Origin: a virus
IMG/VR virus record: IMGVR_UViG_3300047319_001581
Span: 1-36,960 of that record
Length of the DNA: 36,960 bases
Direction: 5' to 3' (one strand)
Part shown: in pieces, positions 1 through 7,875 of the stretch
Layout: each line of letters starts with the position of its first letter
How positions within the stretch are numbered: the stretch's first letter is position 1
Notes under the pieces: generated by a model
What the model was told of the DNA's origin: nothing
The model's input: only the letters and a program-made list of their open reading frames with translations
Database searches by the model: none
Made by a program: the position numbers and the translations under genes

Positions 1-95
1 ACTTTACGCACACGTTGACAGAATTGCTGGATGTTTTTTTGGGTGAAGAAGAATTGATATGGGACGGGGACGGAAAGCCGAGCCTACGCCGCTGA
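1..95 (+). CDS. 3' end of a gene entering from the left edge (probable continuation of the gene at 36780)
   Basis: An open frame enters from the left edge (codons from base 3) and ends with TGA at 93-95, overlapping the first 37 bases of terS. It encodes a short acidic tail with FTHTLTELLDVFLGEEE. Base 36960 plus bases 1-2 form a TAC codon that joins this frame exactly to the one leaving the right edge. If the molecule is circular, the two parts make one 91-residue small membrane protein lying just upstream of terS. If the window is only a linear excerpt, this is the end of an unknown upstream gene. Confidence 0.45.
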   Translation, partial: FTHTLTELLDVFLGEEELIWDGDGKPSLRR

Positions 96-523
96 AGATT
101 CTGAAGGGGACGCGCAAGGACCGGGTGAATGCCGAGGAGCCGATGCCGCCGGCGGCCCTGCCGGAATGTCCGGAGTGTCTCGATTCGTTCGGGCGGGCCG
201 AGTGGGGGCGGATCGTTCCGCAGCTCGAGGCGATGGGGGTGCTGGCGGAGGTGGATGGGGCAGCGCTGGCGCTGTACTGCGCGGCTTACTCGCAGTGGGT
301 GCAGGCGGACATGGAGATCGGGATTTACGGGTTGCTGGTGGATACGGGGATGGGTGGGGTGAAGGCGAACCCGGCGGTGGCGATGGCCAGGGCGGCGCGG
401 GCGCAGATGCATTCGCTGCTGACGGAGTTCGGGGCAACGCCGGCATCGCGGTCCAAGGTGAAGGTGAGGGATGAGGGGAAAAAGGATGCGCTGGGGGAGT
501 TTCTGAAGCGGAATGGGACGTGA
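59..523 (+). CDS. terS: phage terminase small subunit, P27 family
   Basis: This 154-residue protein has the layout of P27-type small terminases (usual length about 130-170). The N-terminus is basic and glycine-rich with LKILKGTRKDR, followed by a proline-rich step and the CPECL-AEW-RI-P-L segment. A helical core reads DGAALALYCAAYSQWVQADMEI, and a conserved NPAVAMARAARAQM helix follows. The small subunit recognises viral DNA and loads it on the large subunit for packaging. It is the first gene of the packaging and head block and stops three bases before terL. The ATG at 59 follows a GAAGAAG stretch, a weak ribosome site. Identification is by family resemblance and context. Confidence 0.88.
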   Translation: MGRGRKAEPTPLKILKGTRKDRVNAEEPMPPAALPECPECLDSFGRAEWGRIVPQLEAMGVLAEVDGAALALYCAAYSQWVQADMEIGIYGLLVDTGMGGVKANPAVAMARAARAQMHSLLTEFGATPASRSKVKVRDEGKKDALGEFLKRNGT

Positions 524-526
524 GTA

Positions 527-2143
527 ATGCACGTTGCGGCGAAGTGGATCCGCAATCCGTCCGACGAGCTCGCGGTCTCTCAGGGGTGCTGGTTTGATGC
601 GCGGGCCGGCGCTCGCGTCTGCGACTTCATTTCGACGTTTTGCTGCCAGTCGAAAGGACGCTGGGCGGGCCAGCCGCTGACACTGCTCCCCTGGCAGCGC
701 GACTTTCTCATGAGGTTGTTCGGGTGGAGGACGGCCGGAGGCCTCCGGCGGTTCAGAAGATGCTATCTCGAGGTGGCGAAGAAAAACGGGAAGAGCACGC
801 TGGTCAGTGGCATCGGGCTCTATCTGCTCCTGGCTGATGGCGAGGGGGCGCCGGAAGTCTATTTGTGTGCCTGTGACAAAGACCAGGCGTCCATTGTGTT
901 CGAAGAGCAACGCAGGATGGTGGAGTCGTCGCCCGAGCTGAAGAGTCGGCTGAATATTCAGAATTCCGCGAACAACAAACGGATCGTCCATGTCGCCGGC
1001 AACGGGGTGATCATCGCGAATAGCTCGGTCGCCGCTTCGAAGGATGGACTCAACTCCTCGGGCACTCTCTTCGACGAATTGCACCGCCTGCCTGATCACG
1101 AGTTGTGGGACGTCTTCGAGTATGCCGGCGCCTCGCGGGCCCAGCCGCTGCGGCTGTCGATCACGACGGCCGGCGAGGACGAAATGGGCGTGTGGTTCGA
1201 GGAGCGTGACTACGCCGAGAAGGTGATCGCCGGGACGATCCAGGACATCTCCTTCCTCGGCCTCGTCTACCGTGCCGACCCCAAGGATGACATCGATGAC
1301 CCGGCGACCTGGAGGAAGGCCAACCCCAGCCTCGGTGTGACGATCTCCGAGGAGGACTTCGCTCGCGAGCTGGCCGAAGCGAAGGAGACGCCCCGCAAGC
1401 TGGCCGGGTTCAAGCGTCTCAGACTCTGCATTGTCTGCAAGGCCGACGTCGTCTTCATCACGCCCGAGGACTGGCTGGCCTGCAGCGCGCCGCCGGCGGA
1501 TCCGGAGAAGCGATCCCCCCTTCCTTGCTTCGCCGGTGGCGACCTCAGTAAATCCGTCGACCTCACCGCCCTGGTCGCCCTCTGGGGTGATGAGGACAGC
1601 GGCTACGACCTGCAGGCATGGTTCTGGGTACCGGCGGAGAACGTCAAGGAGCTCGAGCGACGCGACCGCATCACGTACCGGCTCTGGATCAGCCAGGGAT
1701 GGATCACGGAGACTCCCGGAAGCATCGTCGACTACGGCTTCATGCGGCGACAGATCAACGACCTGGCGGCCGCGAACGACCTCAGAAAGCTTCTCTTGGA
1801 CCCGTACAACGCCACTTCGCTGACGATCGAGCTGCGTGAGCAAGACGGTCTTCCCGTGGATTACCTCCGTCAGGGATACCTGAGCTTGAGCGCCCCGACG
1901 AAACACCTCGAGCGCCTCGTCAAATCGAGGAAGATCCGCCACGGGGGCAACCCCGTCCTCAGGTGGATGATGGGCAATGCCATCGCCACCACCGACGCCG
2001 CCGACAACGTCAAGCTCGACAAGAAGCGGTCCCGACTCAAAATCGACGGCGCGGCCGCCTTGGTCAACGCGATCGCGGCGGCGCTGGCCGACACGGCAGG
2101 CGCCAGGTCGGTCTACAACGAACGCGGGATGAGTTACCTTTGA
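527..2143 (+). CDS. terL: phage terminase large subunit (ATPase and nuclease)
   Basis: The 538-residue protein has both motor domains. An adenine motif LLPWQ is near residue 53, a Walker A variant AKKNGKST at 84-91, a Walker B LFDE at 181-184, and a coupling motif SITTAGE at 211-217. The C-terminal RNase H-like nuclease shows acidic residues at D339 (GGDLSKSVD), D425 (LLLDPY) and D508 (KIDGAAALVNA). It pumps DNA into the prohead and cuts the concatemer. Length and order are normal for the family. It follows terS by three bases, and its stop overlaps the TTG start of the portal gene, so the two are probably translationally coupled. All key residues are present. Confidence 0.95.
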   Translation: MHVAAKWIRNPSDELAVSQGCWFDARAGARVCDFISTFCCQSKGRWAGQPLTLLPWQRDFLMRLFGWRTAGGLRRFRRCYLEVAKKNGKSTLVSGIGLYLLLADGEGAPEVYLCACDKDQASIVFEEQRRMVESSPELKSRLNIQNSANNKRIVHVAGNGVIIANSSVAASKDGLNSSGTLFDELHRLPDHELWDVFEYAGASRAQPLRLSITTAGEDEMGVWFEERDYAEKVIAGTIQDISFLGLVYRADPKDDIDDPATWRKANPSLGVTISEEDFARELAEAKETPRKLAGFKRLRLCIVCKADVVFITPEDWLACSAPPADPEKRSPLPCFAGGDLSKSVDLTALVALWGDEDSGYDLQAWFWVPAENVKELERRDRITYRLWISQGWITETPGSIVDYGFMRRQINDLAAANDLRKLLLDPYNATSLTIELREQDGLPVDYLRQGYLSLSAPTKHLERLVKSRKIRHGGNPVLRWMMGNAIATTDAADNVKLDKKRSRLKIDGAAALVNAIAAALADTAGARSVYNERGMSYL

Positions 2144-3447
2144 CGACCGTCTTTGACCGACTCAACAGCGATGGCCACTCGACCAACCTCACTCCGGAAC
2201 CCGAGGAACGATCGATCCCCGGCGAGGAGCTCTGGTGGCCGCCAGGCGGTTCGTCCGGCGTCGTGGTCACCGAGCGGACCGCCCTGCGCTACGCCGCGGT
2301 CCTGGCCACGCTCAACACCGTCGCGACCGATGTTGCCGTTCTGCCGCTGAACGTCTTTCAGAAGCTGGCCGCCGGCGGCCGGCGGGAAGCCCGGGACCAT
2401 CCGGTCGAGGAGCTGCTCACCCGGAGCCCCAACGGCGGCGACTCCACTCCGCTCGCCTGGCGCCAGGCGCTGATGGGTCATGCCCTCGAGTATGGCAACG
2501 GCTATGCCGAGATCGTTCGCCGGGGTCGAGGCACCCCCTACGAGCTCCACCTCCTCGACCCCGAGACCACGCGGGCCTACCGGCGCGAGGGCCAGCTCGG
2601 CTACCAGCTCGGCGGTGTCGCCGGCGGTTGGCTCGAAGCGGCGAACGTGCTCCATGTCGCGGGCCTCGGCTATGACGGCATCAGCGGTTACTCGTTCATC
2701 CGCCTGATCAACGAGGGGATCGGCCTGGGCATGGGCGCCCAGACCTATGCGGCCGACTTCTTCGGCAACGGTTCCGAATCCGGCGGCGCCATCGAGACCC
2801 CGCTCAAGCTCAATCCCGAGGGCCTCAAGAATCTCCGCGACGGCTGGGAGGGTCGCCACCAGGGCCCCGGCCGACGGCACCGGGTCGCGATCCTCGAGCA
2901 GGGCGCCAAGTACAGCCCCACCTCGACCGACCCGGAGAAGACCCAGCTCCTCGAGACCCGCAAGTTCCAGGTCCTCGACGTGGTACGGCCGTGGCGGGTC
3001 CCCCCGCACAAGGTCGGCGATTTCTCCCAGGCGCACCTGGCGAACATCGAGGCCTCCAACCTCGATTACCTGATGACCTGCCTGATCGGCTGGCTTGAAG
3101 CCATCGAGCAGCAGTTCAACCTCAAGCTCTTCAGCCGCGCGGAATGGCTGGCCGGCTACTACGTCGAGCACAACGTCAACGCACTGCTCCGGGGCGACAT
3201 CGCGACCCGCTTCAACTCCTACGAAGTCGCGCTCCGCAACGGCTGGATGAACCGCGACCAGGTCCGCGACCGCGAAAACCTGAACCCCATGGGTGCCGCC
3301 GAGGGCGGCGACATCTACACCGTCCAGTCGCAGAACATCCCTCTGAAGCTGGTCGGCGTCACACCGGCCGTCCAACCACAACCAGGGACAGGGACCCCCA
3401 CCAATGGCCGACCGAAGACCGAACCGGACCCCAAACCCGTCGCCTGA
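2140..3447 (+). CDS. phage portal protein, HK97 family
   Basis: The 435-residue protein resembles HK97/SPP1-like portals. The N-terminal half contains the ALRYAAVLATLNTVATDVAVLPL helix and the YGNGYAEIVRRGRG strand pair. The middle has FFGNGSESGGAI and the C-terminal part has the VPPHKVGD and LNPMGAAEGGD motifs. The frame is open from 1963, but there it only overlaps terL; the TTG at 2140 overlaps the terL stop (TTGA) and gives the expected length, so I use it. The portal forms the twelve-subunit channel at the head vertex that TerL docks on. Its 3' end overlaps the protease gene by 44 bases. Confidence 0.92.
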   Translation: MTTVFDRLNSDGHSTNLTPEPEERSIPGEELWWPPGGSSGVVVTERTALRYAAVLATLNTVATDVAVLPLNVFQKLAAGGRREARDHPVEELLTRSPNGGDSTPLAWRQALMGHALEYGNGYAEIVRRGRGTPYELHLLDPETTRAYRREGQLGYQLGGVAGGWLEAANVLHVAGLGYDGISGYSFIRLINEGIGLGMGAQTYAADFFGNGSESGGAIETPLKLNPEGLKNLRDGWEGRHQGPGRRHRVAILEQGAKYSPTSTDPEKTQLLETRKFQVLDVVRPWRVPPHKVGDFSQAHLANIEASNLDYLMTCLIGWLEAIEQQFNLKLFSRAEWLAGYYVEHNVNALLRGDIATRFNSYEVALRNGWMNRDQVRDRENLNPMGAAEGGDIYTVQSQNIPLKLVGVTPAVQPQPGTGTPTNGRPKTEPDPKPVA

Positions 3448-4054
3448 GCGCGAGATCCGCGTCTTCGCCGGCCCCTTGCAGTTTGAACGCAGGGCCGAGG
3501 GAGACACGCCCAAGATCGTCGGCCATGCCGCCGTCTTCGACCAGTGGACCACGCTCTACGAAGGTACCTACTGGACCTGGCGCGAGATCATCCGGCCCGG
3601 CGCCTTCCGGAACGCCCTGGCCGAAAAACAGGACGTCCTCGCGCTCGTGAATCATGACGAAGACTCCCTGCTGGCGCGGACCGTCTCCGGGACCCTGACC
3701 CTGAGCGAGGACCCCACCGGCCTCCTCGCCCAGATCGACCCGCCCGACACCCAGTGCGCCCGGGACCTCCTGGTATCGATCGCGCGCGGTGACCTCTCGG
3801 GGATGAGTTTTGCCTTCCGCGTCCGTCCCAACGGCGAGAAAGTCACCATCACCATGCAGGGGGAGATGGAGCTCGAGGAACGCGAGCTCCTCGACCTCGA
3901 CCTCCAGGACGTCTCCATCGTCTGCTGGCCGGCGTATACCCAGACCGATGTCGCGATCCGCTCCCTCGCCGAGGTCCGGGACCGGCCGCGCCCCAAACAC
4001 ACACCCCGGCGCAACCGCGCCGAGCGACTCTTGCGGCTGGCCGACGTCGTCTGA
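3404..4054 (+). CDS. HK97-type prohead protease (peptidase S78)
   Basis: The 216-residue protein matches caudovirus prohead proteases. VGHAAVFDQW is at 39-48, the GAFRNAL segment near 66-72, the catalytic histidine in LVNHDED at about 84, and the nucleophile serine in GMSFAF at about 135. DVSIVCWPAY closes the domain. The enzyme matures the head by removing the scaffold-like N-terminal part of the capsid protein and then itself. The gene overlaps the portal gene and precedes the capsid gene, the usual order. Confidence 0.92.
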   Translation: MADRRPNRTPNPSPEREIRVFAGPLQFERRAEGDTPKIVGHAAVFDQWTTLYEGTYWTWREIIRPGAFRNALAEKQDVLALVNHDEDSLLARTVSGTLTLSEDPTGLLAQIDPPDTQCARDLLVSIARGDLSGMSFAFRVRPNGEKVTITMQGEMELEERELLDLDLQDVSIVCWPAYTQTDVAIRSLAEVRDRPRPKHTPRRNRAERLLRLADVV

Positions 4055-4099
4055 TCCTCAGACAGGCCCGTTCACTCCCACCCTCCCGAGGAAAGTACC

Positions 4100-5383
4100 A
4101 TGAAAACCTCAGTCGAGCTGCGCGAGCAGCGGGCCGCTCTCGTGGCGGATGCCCGCAAGATCATCGACGTCGCCAAGGAAGAGGAGCGCGACCTCAGTGC
4201 CGAGGAAGAGCAGGCCTACGACGCGAAGATGGCCGACGTCGACAAGATGAAGGTCAAGATCGACCGCATGGAGCGGCTCGAACTGGTCGAGGACGACCTC
4301 GAGGCACCCGTCACACGGGCGGGCAGGCCGATCGACACCGAGGAGCGGATGCGCCCCGAGCAGAAAAAGCAGGCCGAGGAGAAGAAGCTCGCCGCCTTCC
4401 GCCAGTGGCTCCGCACCGGCGAGGTCCGGCCCGAGCTCCGTACCGAGCATTCGCGGATCTCGGAGTTTCGCGACACAATCATCTCGACGGACGCCAAGGG
4501 CGGATTTTTGATCACCCCGGTCCAGATTTCCAACGACATCGTCAGCCTGATCATGGACCAGGTCTTCGTCCGCCAGCTCTGCGACGCGGCCGGCTCGATC
4601 ACCACCGTCACCGAGGCCAAGAAGCTGGGCATCAGGAAGAGAACCGCGCACATGGCGGACGCTGATTGGACCACGGAAGTGCAGGCCGTGACCGAAGACA
4701 CCACGCAGGCGTTCGACCGCCGTGACCTCGAGCCGCAGCTCTGCTCGAAGCTGTCCAAGGTATCAATCCGGACGCTCATGCTCTCGGTCGACGCCGAGAG
4801 AGAGGTAAACGGCGAGCTGGCCTACAAATTCGGGATCACGGAAGAAAAAGGCTTCCTCACCGGCAGCGGCACCGGCCAGCCGCTCGGCCTCTTCACCGCC
4901 AGCGCCAGCGGGATCCCCACTTCCCGCGACGTTGTGGCGGCCACGGCGACCGCCTTCACCGCCGACAACCTCATCGACATGAAGTTCTCCCTCAAGGCCG
5001 CCTACCAGGGCGACAAGGCGACGGCCTGGGTAATGCACCGAAGCGCGGTCAAGCTCGCCCGGAAACTGAAGATTGCGACAACTACGGGTGGAAACGACCT
5101 CGAATACATCTGGCAACCTGGGATCACCGAGGGCGCCCCCGACCGTATCCTGGCGATCCCCTACTACATGTCGGAATACGCCCCCGCCACCTTCACCACG
5201 GGCCTCTACGTCGCCGTCCTGGGCTGCTTCCGCTTCTACCGCATCGCCCAGCTCGCCGACGTCCTCATCCAGCGGCTCGTCGAGCTCTACGCCGCGACGA
5301 ACGAGGTGGGGTTCATCGGCCGGCGCTGGGTCGATGGCAGCCCGGTCCTCGACGAGGCCTGGGCCCGTCTGAAGCTCGCCTGA
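4100..5383 (+). CDS. major capsid protein, HK97 fold
   Basis: The 427-residue protein starts with about 110 charged, coiled-coil residues (the delta/scaffold domain that the upstream protease would remove). The HK97 capsid body follows, with GGFLITPVQISNDIV, a strand run in which SITTVTEAKKLGI is clear, a GITEEKGFLTGSGTGQPLGL loop and the C-terminal WVDGSPVLDEAWARLKLA. It is the main shell protein. A GAGGAAAGTACC ribosome site precedes the ATG. The N-domain plus a neighbouring protease suggests there is no separate scaffold gene, and none is seen. Confidence 0.94.
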   Translation: MKTSVELREQRAALVADARKIIDVAKEEERDLSAEEEQAYDAKMADVDKMKVKIDRMERLELVEDDLEAPVTRAGRPIDTEERMRPEQKKQAEEKKLAAFRQWLRTGEVRPELRTEHSRISEFRDTIISTDAKGGFLITPVQISNDIVSLIMDQVFVRQLCDAAGSITTVTEAKKLGIRKRTAHMADADWTTEVQAVTEDTTQAFDRRDLEPQLCSKLSKVSIRTLMLSVDAEREVNGELAYKFGITEEKGFLTGSGTGQPLGLFTASASGIPTSRDVVAATATAFTADNLIDMKFSLKAAYQGDKATAWVMHRSAVKLARKLKIATTTGGNDLEYIWQPGITEGAPDRILAIPYYMSEYAPATFTTGLYVAVLGCFRFYRIAQLADVLIQRLVELYAATNEVGFIGRRWVDGSPVLDEAWARLKLA

Positions 5384-5442
5384 CCACTCACAAACGAGAG
5401 GAGAACCACAGAACCACTCACAAACCAGAGGAGAACCACAGA
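5383..5442 (+). repeat. 30-bp tandem duplication carrying the ribosome site
   Basis: Two copies of a 30-base unit (5383-5412 and 5413-5442) differ at one base. Each begins ACCACTCACAAAC and contains AGAGGAGAACC. The second copy supplies the Shine-Dalgarno sequence for the gene at 5442; the first is a redundant ribosome-binding site directly after the capsid gene stop. Confidence 0.9.
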
Positions 5443-5675
5443 TGCGCATCAAGATGCGGACCCTCGCATCGGGCCCCGAGGGTCACATCCACCCCGGGAC
5501 GATACTCGAGCTGAACGAAAAGGAGGCCAAGGAGCTCATCGCCGGCGGCTATGCCGAGCTGGCCGTCGAGGCCGACGATGCCGAGCGCGCCGTCCAGCTC
5601 GACGATGCCGAGACGGAGACGACCGACAAGCCCCACACCGCCGAGCACCATGGCCGCCCCAAGCACAGGAAGTAA
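5442..5675 (+). CDS. small head-associated hypothetical protein
   Basis: The 77-residue protein has a compact N-terminal part (HIHPGTILELNEKEAKELIAG) and a charged, low-complexity C-terminal half rich in Asp, Glu, Lys and His. The N-terminal pattern of a PG-turn followed by a helix reading EAKELIAGGYAE is common in small proteins encoded between the capsid and the connector in HK97-like phages. Function is not known; head decoration or connector assistance would fit the position. The start follows a good AGAGGAG site. Confidence 0.75.
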   Translation: MRIKMRTLASGPEGHIHPGTILELNEKEAKELIAGGYAELAVEADDAERAVQLDDAETETTDKPHTAEHHGRPKHRK

Positions 5676-5681
5676 TCCTCA

Positions 5682-6332
5682 GTGCTCAAAGTCATCACAC
5701 CGCCGCTCCTTGAGCCCGTCACGCTGGCCGAGGCGAAGAAGCACCTCCGCCTCGAGATCACGGATGACGACGAGCTGGTCACCGAGCAGCTCACCGCCGC
5801 GCGCGAGCTATCCGAGCTCTGGATCGCACGCTCGTTCCTCTCGACGGCCTGGCGGTTGACCCTCGATCACTTCCCCTGGTACCTGTACGCCAACCAGACC
5901 CTCGACCCGGCCGGGTCTCAGCCATACTCCTGGCTCGAGCGACCAATCCCCGGCACGCTCCTGCCGATCCTCCTGCCCCGCGCCGACCTGATCGCGGTAA
6001 CCTCGATCAGCTACGTCGACGCCCAGGGCGTGACGCAGGTCCTCGCCCCCGAGCTCTACCAGGTCGAGGCGGGCGCACCGGGCCGGATCGTCCCTGCCTA
6101 CGGCAAAGCCTGGCCCACGGCGCGGACGCAGCCCGCCGGAGTCACGATCGACTTCACCGCGGGATATGGCCCGTCCGCGGACGACGTCCCCAAGATCCTC
6201 AAGGCCGCCATCAAGCTCCTCCTGGGACACCTTTACGAGAACCGGGAAGCCACCATGGAAATCACCCTCGAGGAGACCCCCTTCGCCTACCGGCAGCTCC
6301 TGGCCATGGCCGACTGGGGATATCGACCCTGA
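5682..6332 (+). CDS. head-tail connector protein (phiE125 gp8 / HK97 gp6-like)
   Basis: The 216-residue protein starts with LKVITPPLLEPVTLAEAKKHLRL, the typical opening of gp6/gp8-like connectors. It continues with ITDDDELVTEQLTAARE, contains FTAGYGPSADDVPKILKAAIKLL, and ends with a helix where the LLGHLYENRE signature is found. These proteins form the ring under the portal. The start is GTG at 5682. Family resemblance is strong over the full length. Confidence 0.9.
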   Translation: MLKVITPPLLEPVTLAEAKKHLRLEITDDDELVTEQLTAARELSELWIARSFLSTAWRLTLDHFPWYLYANQTLDPAGSQPYSWLERPIPGTLLPILLPRADLIAVTSISYVDAQGVTQVLAPELYQVEAGAPGRIVPAYGKAWPTARTQPAGVTIDFTAGYGPSADDVPKILKAAIKLLLGHLYENREATMEITLEETPFAYRQLLAMADWGYRP

Positions 6333-6358
6333 CGAGTCACCCTACGGAATCACTGACT

Positions 6359-6718
6359 ATGTCCTACTCGCCGCCGCCCGCGCACCCCTCACTCATCGCC
6401 GCGCAGCAAAAGGGCACGATCGCGCCCGAGATGCTGATTCCGGTCTGGGCCGGCCTGAGTCCGCTGGTCGTCATGCTCGAGCCTCACATCGATTTCGATG
6501 CCATGTGGCGGATCGTGAACGCGAACGCTCAGAACGGCATCGCCGGCGTGTTCAACGCGCTGGAGACCAACGCCTCCGTGGTGATCACCTCGCCGTCATT
6601 CGAGGCCACGCTTTTCGCGATGGGATGCCGGGTCGCGGCGAATCTCTGGACCCACGGCGCCCTCGCCGTCATCGCCCTCCCACCCGCACCCCCCACGCCC
6701 TTGGCAAAACAATCCTGA
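6359..6718 (+). CDS. hypothetical protein in the neck cluster
   Basis: The 119-residue protein is not recognised. It is mildly hydrophobic, with a central segment reading NANAQNGIAGVFNALETNA and a proline-rich C-terminus. Its TGA overlaps the ATG of the head closure gene (ATGA), so it is coupled to neck genes. A structural or assembly role is inferred from position only. Confidence 0.7.
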   Translation: MSYSPPPAHPSLIAAQQKGTIAPEMLIPVWAGLSPLVVMLEPHIDFDAMWRIVNANAQNGIAGVFNALETNASVVITSPSFEATLFAMGCRVAANLWTHGALAVIALPPAPPTPLAKQS

Positions 6719-7056
6719 TGCGTGCCGGTCCGAAGCGCCAAAGACTGACGATTCAGACGTGCGAGCAACTCGCCGACAAATACGGCCAGATGCGCACGAC
6801 CTGGACCGACGCAGGAACTTACTGGGCCTCGGTCACGTTTCTCTCCGGCCGCGAGCTGGTGAATGCGACCCAGGTGAAAGCCGACGTGACGCATAAAGTC
6901 GAGATGCGCTATATCGGTCCGATTGCTCCCACGTCGCGATTGGTCCTGAAGGGGAGGCCGTTCAACATCGATTCGATCAACAACGTCAAAGAGATCAACA
7001 GGGAATACGTCATCCTCTGCCATGAAACCGTGGTACCGACCACCACGACTTCCTGA
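6718..7056 (+). CDS. phage head closure / head-tail joining protein
   Basis: The 112-residue protein has the pattern of SPP1 gp16-like closure proteins (head-tail joining family): a short RQRLTIQTC strand, DKYGQMRTTWTDAGTYWASV, SGRELVNATQVKADVTHKVEMRY and a final GRPFNIDSINNVKE. These proteins seal the connector after packaging. The frame is open from 6166, but the ATG at 6718 overlaps the previous stop and gives the family length. Confidence 0.88.
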   Translation: MRAGPKRQRLTIQTCEQLADKYGQMRTTWTDAGTYWASVTFLSGRELVNATQVKADVTHKVEMRYIGPIAPTSRLVLKGRPFNIDSINNVKEINREYVILCHETVVPTTTTS

Positions 7057-7086
7057 GGTCTCCACTACGATGGAGTTACCTTTTCG

Positions 7087-7467
7087 ATGCTCGTAAACGA
7101 CACCATTTCCGTGACTTACAGCGGCACTGACGGCTCAAAGTGCCAGGGAGCTGCCACGGAGACGGGCACGACGCGTGTTGCCGTTGATACCAATCTCCCG
7201 TCGAGTTCGACGAACGTTCCTGTTTCAGCCGCATTCACCGTGGCGAACATGAAGAGCCTGATCCTGCTGGCGACGGGTGGGGACCTCACTCTCAAGACCA
7301 ACAGTAGCTCCAGTCCTGGAAACACGATCTCTCTCAAGGCGGGAATCCCTCTGACGTGGGGCGCAAGTTCTGGTTATTTTCCGAACCCCTTCACCGTCGA
7401 CGTCACGAGTTTCTTTGTCACATGCTCCGCTTCGACCAGGCTCCAGGCGATCGTTCTCACGATTTGA
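7087..7467 (+). CDS. hypothetical beta-rich protein
   Basis: The 126-residue protein is rich in Ser, Thr and Val with alternating hydrophobic residues, so beta-strand is likely. Examples are ISVTYSGTDGSKC and NVPVSAAFTVANMKSLILLA. No family is recognised. It lies between the head closure and gp10-like genes, which suggests a neck or capsid-surface component. Confidence 0.7.
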   Translation: MLVNDTISVTYSGTDGSKCQGAATETGTTRVAVDTNLPSSSTNVPVSAAFTVANMKSLILLATGGDLTLKTNSSSSPGNTISLKAGIPLTWGASSGYFPNPFTVDVTSFFVTCSASTRLQAIVLTI

Positions 7468-7476
7468 GGTGGTTCC

Positions 7477-7842
7477 GTGTCCGTCTCCATAAAAGTTACA
7501 GGTCTGCAGGAGGCTCGCCAGGAGTTCCGCAGGCTGATCCAGGAGATCCCGGATCGTGTCGGTCCGGCCTGCGAGAAAGCCATGAAACCGATGCTGAGTC
7601 GTGTTCTCGCAGAAGCACCCCGCGCTACTGGCACGCTCGTAGGAAAGATCCGGTTGAAGGTAGGCAAGCCGAGAAGAGGTAGGGCCAGGGTGGGAGTCGT
7701 GCTTTCCGGAGTGAAGTATGGCTCGTTCGTTGCACTGGGCACGAGAGAAAGAGACGCGGATGACTTTTTTCAGAGGGCTTTCGCAGCCCAGGGGGAACGG
7801 TCCGCCGACATGGCTGTTGCCGAGATTCTCAAGGGTATTTGA
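7477..7842 (+). CDS. HK97 gp10-like tail completion / neck protein
   Basis: The 121-residue protein shows the HK97-gp10 pattern: VTGLQEARQEFRRLIQEIP, then APRATGTLVGKIRLKV, and KYGSFVALGTRERDADDFFQRAFA near the C-terminus (the typical Y-fxexGT-pFmrpA region). It acts at the head-tail junction. The start is GTG at 7477, preceded by GAGGTGGTTCC. It is the last recognisable neck gene before the inserted appendage genes. Confidence 0.87.
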   Translation: MSVSIKVTGLQEARQEFRRLIQEIPDRVGPACEKAMKPMLSRVLAEAPRATGTLVGKIRLKVGKPRRGRARVGVVLSGVKYGSFVALGTRERDADDFFQRAFAAQGERSADMAVAEILKGI

Positions 7843-7875
7843 TTAGCGGGAATACTGAACCTTCGAGGGCGGACG

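Noticed and set aside
1-58. Promoter with a TTGACA at 15-20
   Set aside because: The -35 box is perfect, but no -10 box lies 16-18 bases downstream (only a T-run), and the stretch is better explained as coding.
2134-3552. Minus-strand open frame of 472 codons opposite the portal gene
   Set aside because: It is a mirror of the GC-rich portal and protease genes; composition is Val/Ala/Gly/Asp-rich without motifs, and the plus-strand genes are secure.
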